This document shows positions 9,581 to 20,800 of a stretch of DNA of 64,000 nucleotides, piece by piece (the first letter of the stretch is position 1; every line of letters begins with the position of its first letter). Location of the stretch: NCBI GenBank assembly GCA_017165825.1, contig CM029369.1:1589362-1653361 (forward strand), read 5' to 3'. Below the pieces are notes generated by a model that ran no database searches, had not been told where the DNA came from, and worked only from the letters and a program-made list of their open reading frames with translations. Both the position numbers and the translations under genes were made by a program. Source of the DNA: Hepsetus odoe (taxonomy: Eukaryota; Chordata; Actinopteri; Characiformes; Hepsetidae).

Positions 9581-10354
9581 GCCTCCATCTCAGTTAATAG
9601 ATCATGGTGGATTCAAGTCTTTTTCATTTTAACTCTTTAATAAAAAGTTATTTGCTGAAAGACCACCAAAAGAAAGTACAAAACTGCATATGCCAGAAGA
9701 CTGCTTGCGATGACTCTGGGTGGAGAAAAGATTAAGATGTTGGAAGGTAACCACTAAGGGGTGCCACCATGTTTATGATGTGGCTTTCCTCCAGTGAGGA
9801 TGGGTTAATTGTGAATTAAGTATTTTGTAGTGCTATACTGTGCTCTGTGTGGTGCTCATCGTGGCAGATTAGTCACTTTCACTTTCCCCACTCTTTAACA
9901 TCATGCCATCAAGGTGGAGCTACAAGAGAGGGGTTTCTGATAAATTGGCCAAGGAGCATGCATGTACTGTATACCTAAAATGAATGCAGCTTTTATTTTT
10001 TTTCAAAATGCACCCAAACTTTATTTCCAAGATAGCGACTCGACTTATTGTTTTCACTAAACACCCACAGTGTCAGGTGGTGTCAGGTGTGGCGCAGTGT
10101 AGGTCGCTTCGTCACTCACAGCTGCTCGCCTGAAGGCGTGTGCTGTGCAGAAATAATCTCTTTGAAGGGCTCACTCGTTCGTGGAGCCATCAGGCCCAAT
10201 GACACTTTAATAAATACCATCCACACACTTTCTTTTAGTCGTTTAGTTTTGTGTGTGTGGAGACGTTTCCGCTCATATAAGACTTTCTGATTCTAACTCG
10301 GGACTATATGTGCTGTGATTGATTTGTTTATTCCTTTTTTCATAGCCAGATTGC
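9581..10354. other. Unique sequence, nothing recognised
   Basis: No repeat family or exon-like frame was recognised. Confidence 0.5.
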
Positions 10355-10590
10355 AAGAGTGACTATTTGTCATTGTGAACACACACCACATAGTGAACCA
10401 CAACCAAATACATCTTCTATATTTAGCACACGCACACCGTCCAGCAGGGGCCAGACATATCCAGCACCCAGGGAGCAGTGATGGGGATGGTACCTTGCTC
10501 AAGGGTAACTCAGGGCAACCTACTGGTCTGGTATTCAAACCCATGACTTCTGATCCACTGGCAAAGTCCCTCAACACTGGTACCTGCTGT
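10355..10590 (-). mobile_element. SINE family A, full length
   Basis: GAGTGACTATTTGTCATTG, CGTCCAGCAGGGGCCAGAC, GGTACCTTGCTCAAGGGTAA and box B complement GGTATTCAAACCC are in order. The box A end is weak. Confidence 0.85.
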
Positions 10591-10890
10591 GCTTTTTAAA
10601 ACTAAATGATTTTTCTGGTTTCTGGACAGGTTTTTCAGGGTTGAGGGCAGGATGTAGGTGTGATTAGTAAAATGCAGACAGAACTTTATTTAAATAAAAC
10701 ATGAACCGAAAAACAAAAGACCGGACTGTAAACATACAAACCAAGAACAAGGAAAACAAGCCAAACAGAAACAAGCAGGACGACCACCGAGATCACAATA
10801 ACAGCAAAAATGAACAAAGCGAAACACGGGGGTATAAACAAACACCTGGGGCAACATGAGCAGGGGGCGGGCCAAGGTCCAAAACAAAGT
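10591..10890. other. Unique sequence
   Basis: Nothing recognised. A-rich on the plus strand from 10690. Confidence 0.45.
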
Positions 10891-11070
10891 GTTGATGGTC
10901 TAGTGGTGAGTACTTGTCTTCGGACCGAAGGCTCAAAAGATCGCAGGTTCGAATCCCAGCACTTCCACCACTGGGTTCCTGAGCAAGACCCTTAACCCTG
11001 ACTTGCTCCAGAGGGGACTGTCCCTGTAATTAGAACATGGAAGTCACTCTGGATAAGAAGTAATGTACAT
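10891..11070 (+). mobile_element. SINE family B, near full length
   Basis: Box A-like GATGGTCTAGTGGTGAGT, box B GGTTCGAATCCC (10947-10958), CACTGGGTTCCTGAGCAAG, ACTGTCCCTGTAATTAG and tail GTCACTCTGGATAAGAAG. The usual last phrase of the tail is cut off where an inverted C element begins. Confidence 0.85.
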
Positions 11071-11322
11071 GTATCCCAGCTCTCACAGGGAGAAAGGTGA
11101 GGACACACTCTGGACAGGGTGCAAATCCATCGCAGGACAGAAACACTTTCACTCCTACAGGACAATTTAGGATCTCTAATCCACCTGATGTGCAGATCTT
11201 TGGACAGTGAGAGGATACCAGTGCTCCTGGAGGAAATGCACAGAAACTGCACATCTGGGAATCAAACCCAGAACCTTCTCGCTGTGAGGTGATGGTGCTA
11301 TCCATTGCAACACAAATGGACA
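11071..11322 (-). mobile_element. SINE family C, near full length
   Basis: On the minus strand the head reads ATGGATAGCACCATCACC then box B GGGTTTGATTCCC. TCCTCCAGGAGCACTGG, TGTCCAAAGATCTGCACAT and TGTGAGAGCTGGGATACATG follow. It abuts the B element tail-to-tail. Confidence 0.8.
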
Positions 11323-11892
11323 CATGGACACATGGACATGGGAAAACTCAATCAAAGAAACATGGTGAATAGAAGACAGACAGAACAAGGGAAAAACAGG
11401 ACAGGATTATATTTTGCAGATGACTCAGATCTGGAGGTTCTCCTCAGGCATACAACCAGACTGATGGAGTGGTGGAGTATTTAGAGTTGTGGTTCTCCAG
11501 CGGTTTCTCTCAGGCAGCCAGCAGTAAATGGGAAACTTCTCAGAGGATCAGGAAGAGCAGAACTGGACCTCAGCCATGTCCTTACCTGCGTGAGAAGCTC
11601 CTCTGCTTGACTGATCAGGAGAAGAGCAGTAAAGCATGGTGGCGGGAGGATCAACTGGGGCTGCTTGTCTGCAGATGCCGCTGGAATATCATTGAAAAAG
11701 AAATGATTGGAGAGACAGCTGGGAGATATCAGAGGAGAATTTAATCTCATCAGCTGAGAAAGAGGAGAAGGTGAACATTTCTTCAAGACACAAGACTGGT
11801 TGCTTTTCTCTGGCATGGCAGCGATGTTCTGAAGGAGTCCATGTGACAGAACTTTGTGTCTGCAGTGGTGCAGATCAGAGTTTTTCTTCATA
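11323..11892. other. Unique sequence
   Basis: Open frames of 91 and 154 codons overlap on opposite strands here, but none shows a recognisable domain and they look like chance. Confidence 0.45.
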
Positions 11893-12060
11893 AATACATC
11901 CTCTGTATTTAACCCACACACACACCATTCAGCAGGGGGCGCCAAATCTAGTGCCCAGGAAGCAGTGATGGGGACAGTATCTTGCTTGAGGGTATCTCAG
12001 GACAATCTAGTCATCTGGGATTCAAACCCACAACCTTCCGATCTTGGAGCTGAACCATTC
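11893..12060 (-). mobile_element. SINE family A, tail missing
   Basis: AATACATCCTCTGTATTTAA, CAGCAGGGGGCGCCAAATC, GGGGACAGTATCTTGCTTG and box B complement GGGATTCAAACCC are present. The CACTTTC end is replaced by unrelated sequence. Confidence 0.8.
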
Positions 12061-12195
12061 CGTTCGTTTGGCACCAGTAGAAATCTGTAGAACCGTCCCC
12101 AGGCACTGGATATGGCGCCCCCTGCTGAACGGTGTGTGTGGGTTAAATACAGAGGATGGATTTCATTGTGGCTACTTTCACTTCACTTTGCTCCA
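12061..12195 (+). mobile_element. SINE family A, 3' half
   Basis: GGCACTGGATATGGCGCCCC, CTGCTGAACGGTGTGTGTG, GGGTTAAATACAGAGG and tail TTTCACTTCACTTTGC are in plus order. It forms a head-to-head pair with the preceding minus copy. Confidence 0.8.
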
Positions 12196-12611
12196 TCGTG
12201 GATTGTTCATTTTTAATTTTTTAAGAGCAAAAGTTGAGAATATGCACCGCATATTCGTTGAACAACAAAATCTGGACACTGAAAAATTCCGGATGCTCAT
12301 AGAATTCTTTGAATCTTTAGTAAAATGAAGGTTTTACGATTGGGCAGACACTGTGAGCTGGAGTAATGAATAGGTGGCGGTGGAATGAGGTGCTGCTTGA
12401 AACTGTTTCTCGTTTGTCTGCTGCATGTCTTGCCTGTTTAATTGCCCTCATTATTAAGCGCTGTTTCTGGCACTGCATAATTACGACACCCACACACAGA
12501 TGCAGGAATTACTGTATTCATTACAACTTCATTGTCTTACCATCATTTTACCCATCATGCTTCACTAGAGCAAGTCAATAATATGAGTAGGCCTGCAAAC
12601 AGGAGCCCACC

Positions 12612-12649
<38 letters not shown>

Positions 12650-12959
12650 TGTTTACCTGTGTTTCTGTATGAGTGTGTGAAATTAATTGATTTTTATGAA
12701 ACTAATTTTTCTCCCCAATTAAGGAGACCACCACACGGTATCTTTACTCTGTGTAATGGAATAGGCTTTTTGATTATTTTTTGTCTTTTGATACAAATGC
12801 ATATTCAAACACTGTCAAGCCTTAAAGGTGGCTTTTACTGAATCTACCTGACCTGATCTTACAGTGTTGTCCAGTCAGTAGGACAGTGAGACAGTAGGTG
12901 CAGTGATTCTGTACAAACACCTGTAACTCCAGTCTAAACACAGAGAGTTTCATTCTAAG
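12196..12959. other. Unique sequence with one GT microsatellite
   Basis: (GT)n lies at about 12616-12649. The rest is unrecognised. Confidence 0.5.
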
Positions 12960-13160
12960 CAGCTTTAAAATCAATATTCACCACCACCACCGTTATTCTT
13001 CAGCACAGCCTCAACTCTCTTAGACCAGCTCCTTTCTTTGAGTCGTCTTCAGGAACACTTGTCCAGGCTTCTTGAAGGACCTAACAAAGCTCTTTTTTGG
13101 ACCTCGGCTGTCTTTTGCATTTCATTCTCTGTGGAGATGATCCCACACTGCTTCTGAAAC
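12960..13160 (-). mobile_element. Tc1-like transposase C-terminal fragment
   Basis: The minus strand reads AVWDHLHRE, stop, then in another frame VLQEAWTSVPEDDSKKGAG. These correspond to the Tc1 C-terminal phrases AVWDHL and LQEAW..VPED. Frameshifted and truncated, with no terminal repeats seen. Its wording differs from the 1-230 and 31.6-kb remnants, so it is probably a different Tc1-like lineage. It ends directly against a single 69-bp-family unit. Confidence 0.75.
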
Positions 13161-13215
13161 TACAGAGACTGGACTGAAAATGAGAGACAACAACACTGTC
13201 CTTCAGGAAGATCTG
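13161..13215 (+). repeat. Isolated partial 69-bp unit
   Basis: 55 bp from TACAGAGACTGGACTG to GGAAGATCTG match the array units almost exactly, but neither the shared left flank nor the right flank of the element is present. Confidence 0.85.
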
Positions 13216-13959
13216 CAATTTTGTGATTTGCAATTTTCTTTTCTTTGGTTTTCTTTTTTGACCATAATGTTTGTTACAGATTTTGTCGACAAATGAACAC
13301 TCCAGGAAAAGGTAGACGCCTGCTCCCCCTCATATGCACCAAACATATTTAAGGTACAAAACCTGGACCTCATACATCCTGTTGTACTTCTGCAGAAATC
13401 CTGTCCTGCTCAAATAATCTCTGCTGAAAGATCCGAACTGCCTGCCCCCACACGGCCTTGGACTTTCGGCCATAAGCATCTGCAGCATCTCTAGAAACCA
13501 AACCTGCAATTTTCTGACCACAGAGCCAACACTTAACCCGACCCAAATCTCATCCTCAGACGCCACTTTGGCCTCTTGTATGGTAATAAATATATTTTTG
13601 AGGAGAAAAAAAAATAATCCCCCCCACGGCCAAGAAGTGTTCATGTATTGCATGAATATTTCAATATTTTCATACATTTTTTCTGGGCAAATTTATTGTT
13701 GTGGAGTTTCTAATCCCTACGTCGCTCCTGTCTCTCCACTTCTCACTGAGATGATTGGAGAATTGGCTCATGCCCAAAGCATTATGCATGACCTGCTTCT
13801 TATGTGTGTAATAAAATCGGAGTCGGGAGTTTGAACATATCCATGCTGGCCTAAGTGAAACGTATCAGGACGTGGAATTTTTGCCCGAGAGGTTTCTCAG
13901 CTTCAAAAAAGGGAAGGTAGTCAAACACCAAAGTTCCTCTGCTTTATGTCCATTAACAG
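13216..13959. other. Unique sequence
   Basis: A 115-codon minus-strand frame (13677 to 13330) is open, but I recognise no domain. Otherwise nothing was seen. Confidence 0.4.
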
Positions 13960-14195
13960 ATCCTGGATTTGATTCTTAGGTGGGACAGTCCAGGTCCTTT
14001 CTGTGTGGAGTGGACATGGTATCTGTGTGTGTTTCCTCCAGGAGCTCTGGTCTTTTCCCACCGTCCAAAGACCTGCATGTCAAGTGGACAGAAAACCTGT
14101 CCAGGGTGCCCCCACCTTTCACTTCGTGAGAGCTGGGATATACTCCAGTCCCGCCCGCGATCCTAAGCAGGACAAGCAGCTCAGAAAAGGACTTA
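13960..14195 (+). mobile_element. SINE family C, degenerate
   Basis: TCCTTTCTGTGTGGAGTGG, TTTCCTCCAGGAGCTCTGG, CCGTCCAAAGACCTGCATGT, CCTGTCCAGGGTGCCCC and CCTAAGCAGGACAAGCAGCT follow family C order. The head is reduced to about 30 bp. Confidence 0.8.
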
Positions 14196-14670
14196 GCGAG
14201 AGTATGCTTTTGTTTTGGCCCCTAGTCCCACCCCTTCAAACCTAAGTCCTGTTTATGTCCCAGGTTCTGTGTGTTGTTATATTTATACCGCTGTGTTTGG
14301 CTCTTTGTTATGAGATCTGATCTCAGATTCATCTTTCAGTCTCCGTCCTGGATTAAAATAATATGGCCTTGCTGTTCCAGTAATACTGGATGGAATCGGC
14401 TCTGATTTGGCAAATTGACAAAAAATTAATCAGGATGCAGAAGTACAGCAATTAGTGGGCGTTTTGTGAGCGAATTCTGCAGGATAATTGTGCAGGTGAC
14501 ACCTGCAAAACCCTGGGAGGACTTTAACCTGCAAGTCATGACAAGTCATGTGCTGCTGTGACATTTTATGTCTTACATTAAAGCAGAGTAATGTTACAGT
14601 TACATGAATTCATTTTGACTTTTAAAGCCATATGCTTTTTTTAACCTCATCGTTCGGGGCTTTGAAGATA
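14196..14670. other. Unique sequence
   Basis: Nothing recognised. Confidence 0.5.
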
Positions 14671-15178
14671 AATGGCAGGAGTGACAGATCTGTGACAGAC
14701 GGGTACCAGCAAGAGTGAGAGGAAAGGTTTACAGGATGGTAATGAGACCAGCTATGCTATATGGGTTACAGACGGTTGTGCTGACAAAAAGGCAGGAGGC
14801 GGAGCTGGAGGTGCCAGAGTTAAAGATGCTGAGATGTTCGCTGGGTGTGACGAGGATGGACAGGATTAGGAATGAGTGTATTAGAGGGACAGATCAGGTT
14901 GGACGTTTTGGAGACAAAGTGAGAGAAGCAACGTTGTGTTGGTTTGGACATGTGCAGAGGAGAGACGAGGATTATACTGGGAGGAGGATGTTGAAGATGG
15001 AGCTGCCAGGAAAGAGAAGAAGAGGAAGAACAAAGAGGAGGTTTATGGACGTGGTGAGAGAGGACATGCAGGTGGTTGGTTTGAAGGAGGAAGATGCAGA
15101 GGACCAGAAGAAATGGAGACGGTTGATCCACTGTGGCGACCCCTAAACGGGAGCAGCTGAAAGAAGAAGAAGAAGTAG
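14671..15178 (+). mobile_element. LINE 3' end, 5'-truncated, best preserved
   Basis: Starts at the CTGTGACAGACGGGTACC part of the C-terminal coding region and runs to CGACCCCTAAACGGGAGCAG with an AAGAAGAAGAAG tail. The open frame and complete 3' end suggest it is the youngest LINE insertion in the window. Confidence 0.9.
14715..15146 (+). pseudogene. LINE C-terminal domain, open frame
   Basis: 143 codons remain open: VYRMVMRPAMLYGLQTV, KMLRCSLGVTRMDRIRN, WFGHVQRRDEDYTGRRM and FMDVVREDMQVVGLKEEDAE, ending GDP before the 3' untranslated end. All reverse transcriptase motifs lie upstream of the truncation, so it cannot be functional. It serves as the reference for the decayed copies. Confidence 0.85.
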
Positions 15179-15260
15179 AAGTAGTTTTGGAGCTTTGAAG
15201 CCACAGCGAGGGATTTATTAAGACAAAATCAGCCGCAACTGCAGCAGAATTTTTGGGGTA

Positions 15261-15454
15261 TCAGCGGTCTAGTGTTTAAGGACCAGGTCCGGATCAAAAA
15301 GTCGAATCTTCGATCAGTTGGTTGCCCTGAAGTACTCTTGATCAAGGTAACGTCCCCGTTGCTGCTCCCTGGGTGCTGGATATGTCTGCTGGATGGTGTG
15401 TATGTGTTAAATGGAGAGGATGTGAACACTATGTGTTCACAATCACTTTCACTT
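15261..15454 (+). mobile_element. SINE family A, short copy
   Basis: TCAGCGGTCTAGTGTTTAAG head, GTTGCCCTGAAGTACTC, TTGATCAAGGTAACGTCCCC, GCTGCTCCCTGGGTGCTGG and AATCACTTTCACTT tail. The CCCCTGCTG block is partly deleted. Confidence 0.85.
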
Positions 15455-16372
15455 AAATCCTCATCAAGGCGTGAGCTGGTTTTGCACCGATTTCAACAAG
15501 CAGCTTTATTCCTCCACCATCTTTCCTCTGAAAAATGAGAAAATGCTTGAGAAATGCCTTTTCCCACCAGGAGAAAATGAAGCTTTTACGTTTTTCTGAG
15601 TTATCTTTAGATTTCGTGATTCCGAAACATGACGAGAAACGGTCATTTCAAGGCGAGCGCACAGCTTGGAAGCCTCTTGTCAAATACAGATAGCAGCTTT
15701 CCTGCGGAGGGGACACAGCCTGTATCTGTGGAGTGGAAAAATAACATGGAGTTGCTGGAGAGCTGGCAGATGCCGCCGGTTCTCCGGAGATAGCAGCTGT
15801 GAGGAACATTTGTTTATGGCGATTGCATTAGGCCCGGCGCCTTCCAAAAACTCAGTTATTATCAGTCTGATCCCGTCAGAGAACTAACACCCACACGCGC
15901 TGGCGTACAGGCTCTCCACACATGGTCTGTTTAAAATACAGTGCGCCGTACAGGAGAACTTCCCCCGGTGGTTCATTATTTCATCAGGCTGAGCCCAGAA
16001 GCAGGTCGTGTGATTGCACTCCGTGTCCTTCTTAACATTTTTTTTCCGCCACTATATGCAGCTCTGTTCCTCTTTTGCATCTAATTAACACACACAATCT
16101 GCCTCTAAACAATGAGATAATGACTATCTCTGGCTGCCTTCGCTCTCCTGCTGCCACAGTCCTCCGCCTCTTGCCAGAAAGTCAGTCTCTCGCTTTTTCC
16201 AAAAGTCTCGGAAAATTGGAAGCCCATGTTTTTTATTTTTTTTCCAACTGTGGCTGCTAGCTGTGCCAGATTTTCCGAGGAACTTTGTGTCCCCGGTTTA
16301 AAATGTGACTGCATTTTGAGGGAACACGATCCCTTCTGCTGAAGCCCTTCCAGACTTGAGCACGTGTCTATC
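15455..16372. other. Low-copy sequence, possible conserved non-coding DNA
   Basis: About 0.9 kb of mixed, moderately GC-rich sequence with no repeat match in the window and no credible coding frame. The part at 15650-15890 has CpG-containing words such as TTAGGCCCGGCGCC. Conservation cannot be judged from one sequence. Confidence 0.35.
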
Positions 16373-16454
16373 AAGTGAAAGTGACTATTTGTCACGATGA
16401 ACAGCACAACGTGAGCTACCATGAAACACATCCTCTGTATTTAACCCACACACA
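16373..16454 (-). mobile_element. SINE family A, tail third only
   Basis: AAGTGAAAGTGACTATTTG through CTCTGTATTTAACCCACAC, then an abrupt switch to LINE sequence. Confidence 0.85.
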
Positions 16455-16735
16455 TTCGTCGGGTGTGACGAGGATGGACAGGATTAGGAATGAATATGTC
16501 AGAGGGACAGCTCAGGTTAGACATTTTGGAGACAAAGTTAGAGAAGCAAGGCTGCGTTGGTTTGGACATGTCCAGAGGAGAGATGATCATATTGGCAGGA
16601 GGATGTTGAAGATGGAGCTGCCAGGAAAGAGGAAGAGGAGGTTTATGGACGTGGTGAGAGAGGACATGCAGGTGATTGGTTTGAAGGAGGAAGATGCAGA
16701 GGACAGGAAGAAATGGAGTTGGTTGATAAACCTAC
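16455..16735 (+). mobile_element. LINE C-terminal fragment lacking both ends
   Basis: TCGGGTGTGACGAGGATGG through GAGGACAGGAAGAAATGGAG matches the 14.7-kb copy. It encodes VTRMDRIRNEYVRGTAQV and WFGHVQRRDDHIGRRML. The diagnostic CGACCCC 3' end is absent, so this is not an ordinary truncated insertion. Confidence 0.85.
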
Positions 16736-16860
16736 AAAGTGCAAAATGAGCGAAAGTCCTTTCGTTTGTGGCTTTTAGGCAGAAATGATCTGGGATTTTA
16801 CTGTTTAGCTGCTGAAGAGATTCCTGAAAAGGCATCTTTGGGTTTGTAAGTTCCCTCCGT

Positions 16861-17500
16861 CCATCCAGACGTCTGATATTTTCTATTTAGATTCAATCAT
16901 AAAAAGAAAACTTGATTTAATTGTGATTTAAATATTTTCAGTTTGATGCATCTGTCACTGCACATGCTCTGCAATTGCTGTTCCTTCCATCCATCCATCC
17001 ATCCATCCATGCATCCATCCATCCTTCCATCCAGATAATCAGATTAGATTTGAAGTGTCACACACTGAACAACCAATCTTTTTTTGAATTCTGAGACAAA
17101 CATGAAATCATGAGATTCTGCAACGGAGCTGAAAAGATTTAAAGCACATTTTAATCGTATTATTGCTGAGTTTGAACTTTTCATGCTCAAAAAGGTTTAT
17201 GAAAAATCCAGCACAACATTTACATTCCGTCTTTACTTCTCTTGTGCGTACAAACATGTTGGAATTGGAAAATGATTGAAAGTTTAGAACGTGCTCTTTA
17301 TCTAAATCTCCATGACAAGCATGAAGGAACTCAACTAAATTTAAAGCAAAGCCCTCATCACATCCACACAAACAGTTACATCAGCGCGAGGGTTAATAGC
17401 AACACAGAATGTGAGGAAATCTGCTTTATTTAAACATGGGGATGGCAAGCCCTTGTTTAGACTGTATTGGGAGTCACTTCCAATGTATCGACTTCAGAGA
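16861..17500 (+). repeat. Diverged duplicated block, copy 1
   Basis: A GATGCATCTGTCACTGCA-type unit with an ATCC array (16987-17030) is followed 350 bp later by GCGAGGGTTAATAGCAACAC and GAGGAAATCTGCTTTATTTA. The same elements recur in the same order at 19.38-19.76 kb. Confidence 0.6.
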
Positions 17501-18000
17501 TCAAACAAAGTGTTCGCAGCATGGCGAAAGCTGGAATCACATTCCAACATTGTTTCCCATGAATAATAGAGAGACTCTGTTTGATGCTTTATTTCTGAAG
17601 CGAGTTTTACTAACTGCTAGTGCGCCTGCTCATTTGTTACCATTTGAAGATAAAAGACCAGCAGCTTCGGAACAAAACACCTCCCTTTGTGTTCGCTGTG
17701 AACGCAGCTCAGGTCAACAGCAATGCTAACTGCTTCCTGTTGGCCGGGAGTCATTTAAACAGAGAACAAAGGAGTAAAAGGTATCATGAAACTTTAAAAC
17801 GTAAAGAAAATGTGATGGATTTATTAAAATTCCAACCATGTCGAGTCTCCAGCTGAAATCTCTGGACATTTGGCTTTGATCTCAGGAAAGAGGAGAGCAG
17901 AAAGAAGCTTTTGGTTTGAAAAATTCTGTTCAGCACCAACAGATTCACCCAAACACAAAAATCTCCATGTGACATTTTTGGATTTCTCTCAAATCAGATG
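17501..18000. other. Unique sequence
   Basis: Nothing recognised. Confidence 0.45.
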
Positions 18001-18045
18001 AAAAAAATGTATTCATTTGTTCCCTTATTATTATTATTATTATTG

Positions 18046-18189
18046 TCATTATATTATCAGTCAGTCAGTCGGTCGCTTGTCCCAAGCGGGGTCGCGGGGG
18101 AGTGCTGGAGTCCATCCCAGCTCACACAGGACGAAGGACGGGGGACACACCCTGGACAGGTCACCAGCCCATCGCAGTCATTATATTAT
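18046..18189 (-). mobile_element. Family C tail retroposed with 12-bp target-site duplication
   Basis: 120 bp (18058-18177) containing, on the minus strand, GAGCTGGGATGGACTCCAGC and GCTTGGGACAAGCGACCG with a CTGA-repeat end. It is flanked by the direct repeat TCATTATATTAT at 18046-18057 and 18178-18189. A short 5'-truncated body, tail repeat and flanking duplication fit LINE-type target-primed insertion. Confidence 0.8.
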
Positions 18190-18222
18190 ATTATATTATA
18201 TTATATTATATTATATTATTGC
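18178..18222. repeat. (TTATA)n microsatellite
   Basis: About eight pentanucleotide repeats that begin within the right-hand target-site duplication. A TTA-rich run (18026-18045) lies on the left side of the insertion. Confidence 0.9.
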
Positions 18223-19300
18223 ATTCAGAAATGTTCCCCAAAGAGCTTTTCTTACTGCAGGTGTAAAATCTCCCAAAAAGATGCAAACTTGCAAAAAATA
18301 AAATAAATTTAAAAAAAGAAGAAAAAGATTAGCTGCAATTAAAAAACGCAGGATGTGCAATTTTTCTCAATTAGTGTGCCCATAAAAAGACAATTTTCGA
18401 TTTAGTTCACAGAAGACATCCGCTCTGTGTTTATTTGGGTGTCGCTCTGTTGATGTCCCTCACAGAACATTAAACTGTGTTGTGCATAATCACTTCGACC
18501 GGCTTTAACCCTGCAGATGCCTTTTCTTCCGAGTCACTGGATCCAAACAGCGGCTGATTGTACTCTCATGTCGTGTCTTCCCATCACTGCTTTTCTGCCG
18601 TTTCATTGTTTTTAATATTTAAAAGCTTGTCCTCATATTTACCCTCTGAAGCTTAAAGTTCAGGATAAGCTGTTCGATAAAACCCAAACCTGGAAAGGTT
18701 TCTTAAGATTTGAAGGATCGAGTAACATCCTTAAAGTCGCTTCTAAGTTTGTTCAGGCACATTCATTTTTAATGAACGTCGAATAAACTCTGTGGTCGAT
18801 CAGTTTGGCCATTTTGTTGCATGTATCGTGTTCAGACTCGTACACTGCAGCTCGTTTGCCCTTTTGCCCTCAATCTCCAGGGTTCATTGGAACCACCTTG
18901 GAAAATATAATCATCTCAGGAGAAACAGCTGATTAGCATGTCCACATAGCATCACAAATGCATCAACAAGTGAGGAAAATATTGAGCTCTGCATTGCCCA
19001 GCTTTGCATTTACTGTTCTCCCACTCCTAACTCGACGAACTTTCAGGAACTTCTCCACGTCCGGCTTTTCTGCCGCGTTGTGCCACCACTGTGGTTTTGT
19101 GGCTAAGGCCAGCCGGCGTCCTAACAAGCTGCAGTGCATTAAAATTGAATTAGCAAGACAACTCCGTGAAACGAGAACACATCCGACAGTCCGCAGCACT
19201 TTGTTTTCACCTGTTTTCTGCAGTGAAGAGTTGAATCGGACGACCAGCTTTGCTTCCCTGGCAGTCCAGGCTGGACCAATGTTGATTTCAATGTTGACAC
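18223..19300. other. Unique sequence
   Basis: Overlapping open frames on both strands at 18958-19389 carry no recognisable domain. Nothing else seen. Confidence 0.45.
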
Positions 19301-19760
19301 TGCAATTGCAGTCCATCCATCTATCCCTCCATCCATCCCTCCATCCCTCCAGGAATCCAATAATCTCCATAAATAGATTCCATTTTTAAAAATAGTGATT
19401 TAACTGCAATTTACAATTTTCAGTTCAACAATGCATCTGCCACTGCAATTGCCCATCCATCCATCCATCCATCCATCCATCCATCCATTTTTTAAAAATT
19501 GTGATTTTATTGTTTCAAGTTTATGCATCTGCCACTGCACAGGTGCAAATACTGTATATTATAGATAAAGATAAACTTGCAGAAATGTTCTTATCACCAA
19601 TCATTAATGATGTTTTCCATAAACGCGAGAGTTAAAAGGAACACAGATCGAGAGGAAATCATCTTTTCTTAAACATGGCAACTACAAACCCCTGTTTTCG
19701 AAGCAGTTTGAGAAGAGGGCTGACTGGTGTGTATAGATGGCTGGCACAGTTTGCTAGCAA
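19301..19760 (+). repeat. Diverged duplicated block, copy 2
   Basis: ATCC arrays (19312-19350 and 19454-19488) sit among two degenerate units with ATGCATCTGCCACTGCA. They are followed by CGCGAGAGTTAAAAGGAACA and GAGGAAATC...TTAAACATGG, as at 17390-17440. Confidence 0.6.
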
Positions 19761-20154
19761 TGCAGTTTGGATTTTTTGCTAAAAATGCAGTAAATTTTAC
19801 AGAAACTTCGGTGCTGCCGGTATTGTCTTCTGTTGCTTTATGGAATGGATTTTGTCATTTGAAATCTTTTTTTTTTTTTGATCTGTAAATTTTGCAGAAT
19901 ATCTTCTGTATTACAATCAGATAAACAGCACTCACCCTCAAGTGTGTGTATATAATTTATAAATATGTACATATTTTATTCAAAACCTTTAACGTCCTGA
20001 CTGTTTAGGACTTGTGGGTTCTCAGATCGTGGGTTCTCAGATCGTGGGCTCTTTAAGCCAGTGCTGCTGTAGATTCTCAAATGGTTTTTTGTGATCTAAT
20101 TATTTAGAGCAGTATTGCTGGGATTATAGTGGCTGAAGAAGGGGACACGTGTGT
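19761..20154. other. Unique sequence
   Basis: Contains a short direct repeat of the phrase TCTCAGATCGTGGG near 20020-20050. Nothing else recognised. Confidence 0.5.
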
Positions 20155-20800
20155 TAGATAGATGGACAGACAGAGAGATGGATAAACTGAAGAGTGAACA
20201 GACAGACAGACAGATGGATGAACTGAAGGATGGGCAGACAGACAGATGGATGAACTGAAGGATGGAAAGACAGGCGGACAGATGAATGAAGGATGGATGG
20301 ACAGACAGACAGGCAAATGGATGAACTGAAGGATGGGCAGACAGGCAAATGGATGAACTGAAGGATGGGCAGACAGGCAAATGGATGAACTGAAGGATGG
20401 ACAGATAGACGGACGGATGAACTGAAGGATGGACAGACAGGCGGACGGATGAACTGAAGGATGGACAGACAGACAGGCAAATGGATGAACTGAAGGATGG
20501 ACAGACAGACAGATGGATGAACTGAAAGATGGACAGACAGACAGATGGACGGATGAACTGAAGGATGGACAGACAGACAGATGGACGGATGAACTGAAGG
20601 ATGGACAGACAGTCAGACAGATGGACAGATGGATGAGCAGACAGATGGCTGGCTGGATGAATAAATGGATAGTTGGGTGGGTAGAGAGACAAATAGATGA
20701 ACTGAAGAATGAACTGAAGGACGGACAGAATGCTGGACAGATGGCTGTCTGGGAAGTTGGATGGATGGGTGGACAGACAGACAGACAGACAGACAGATAC
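20155..20800. repeat. GACA/GATG minisatellite
   Basis: Degenerate tandem units of roughly 35-40 bp: GATGAACTGAAGGATGGACA then two or three GACA or GGCA steps and GATGG. It ends in a (GACA) run at about 20773-20798 followed by GATACTTTATTGAA, a phrase that often ends fish retroposons. Long open frames on either strand (for example 264 codons rich in SVHPS) are artefacts of the repeat. Confidence 0.9.

Noticed and set aside
18958..19389. Overlapping 143- and 135-codon frames on opposite strands
   Set aside because: No domain, no splice context, and both run into ATCC repeats; most likely chance.
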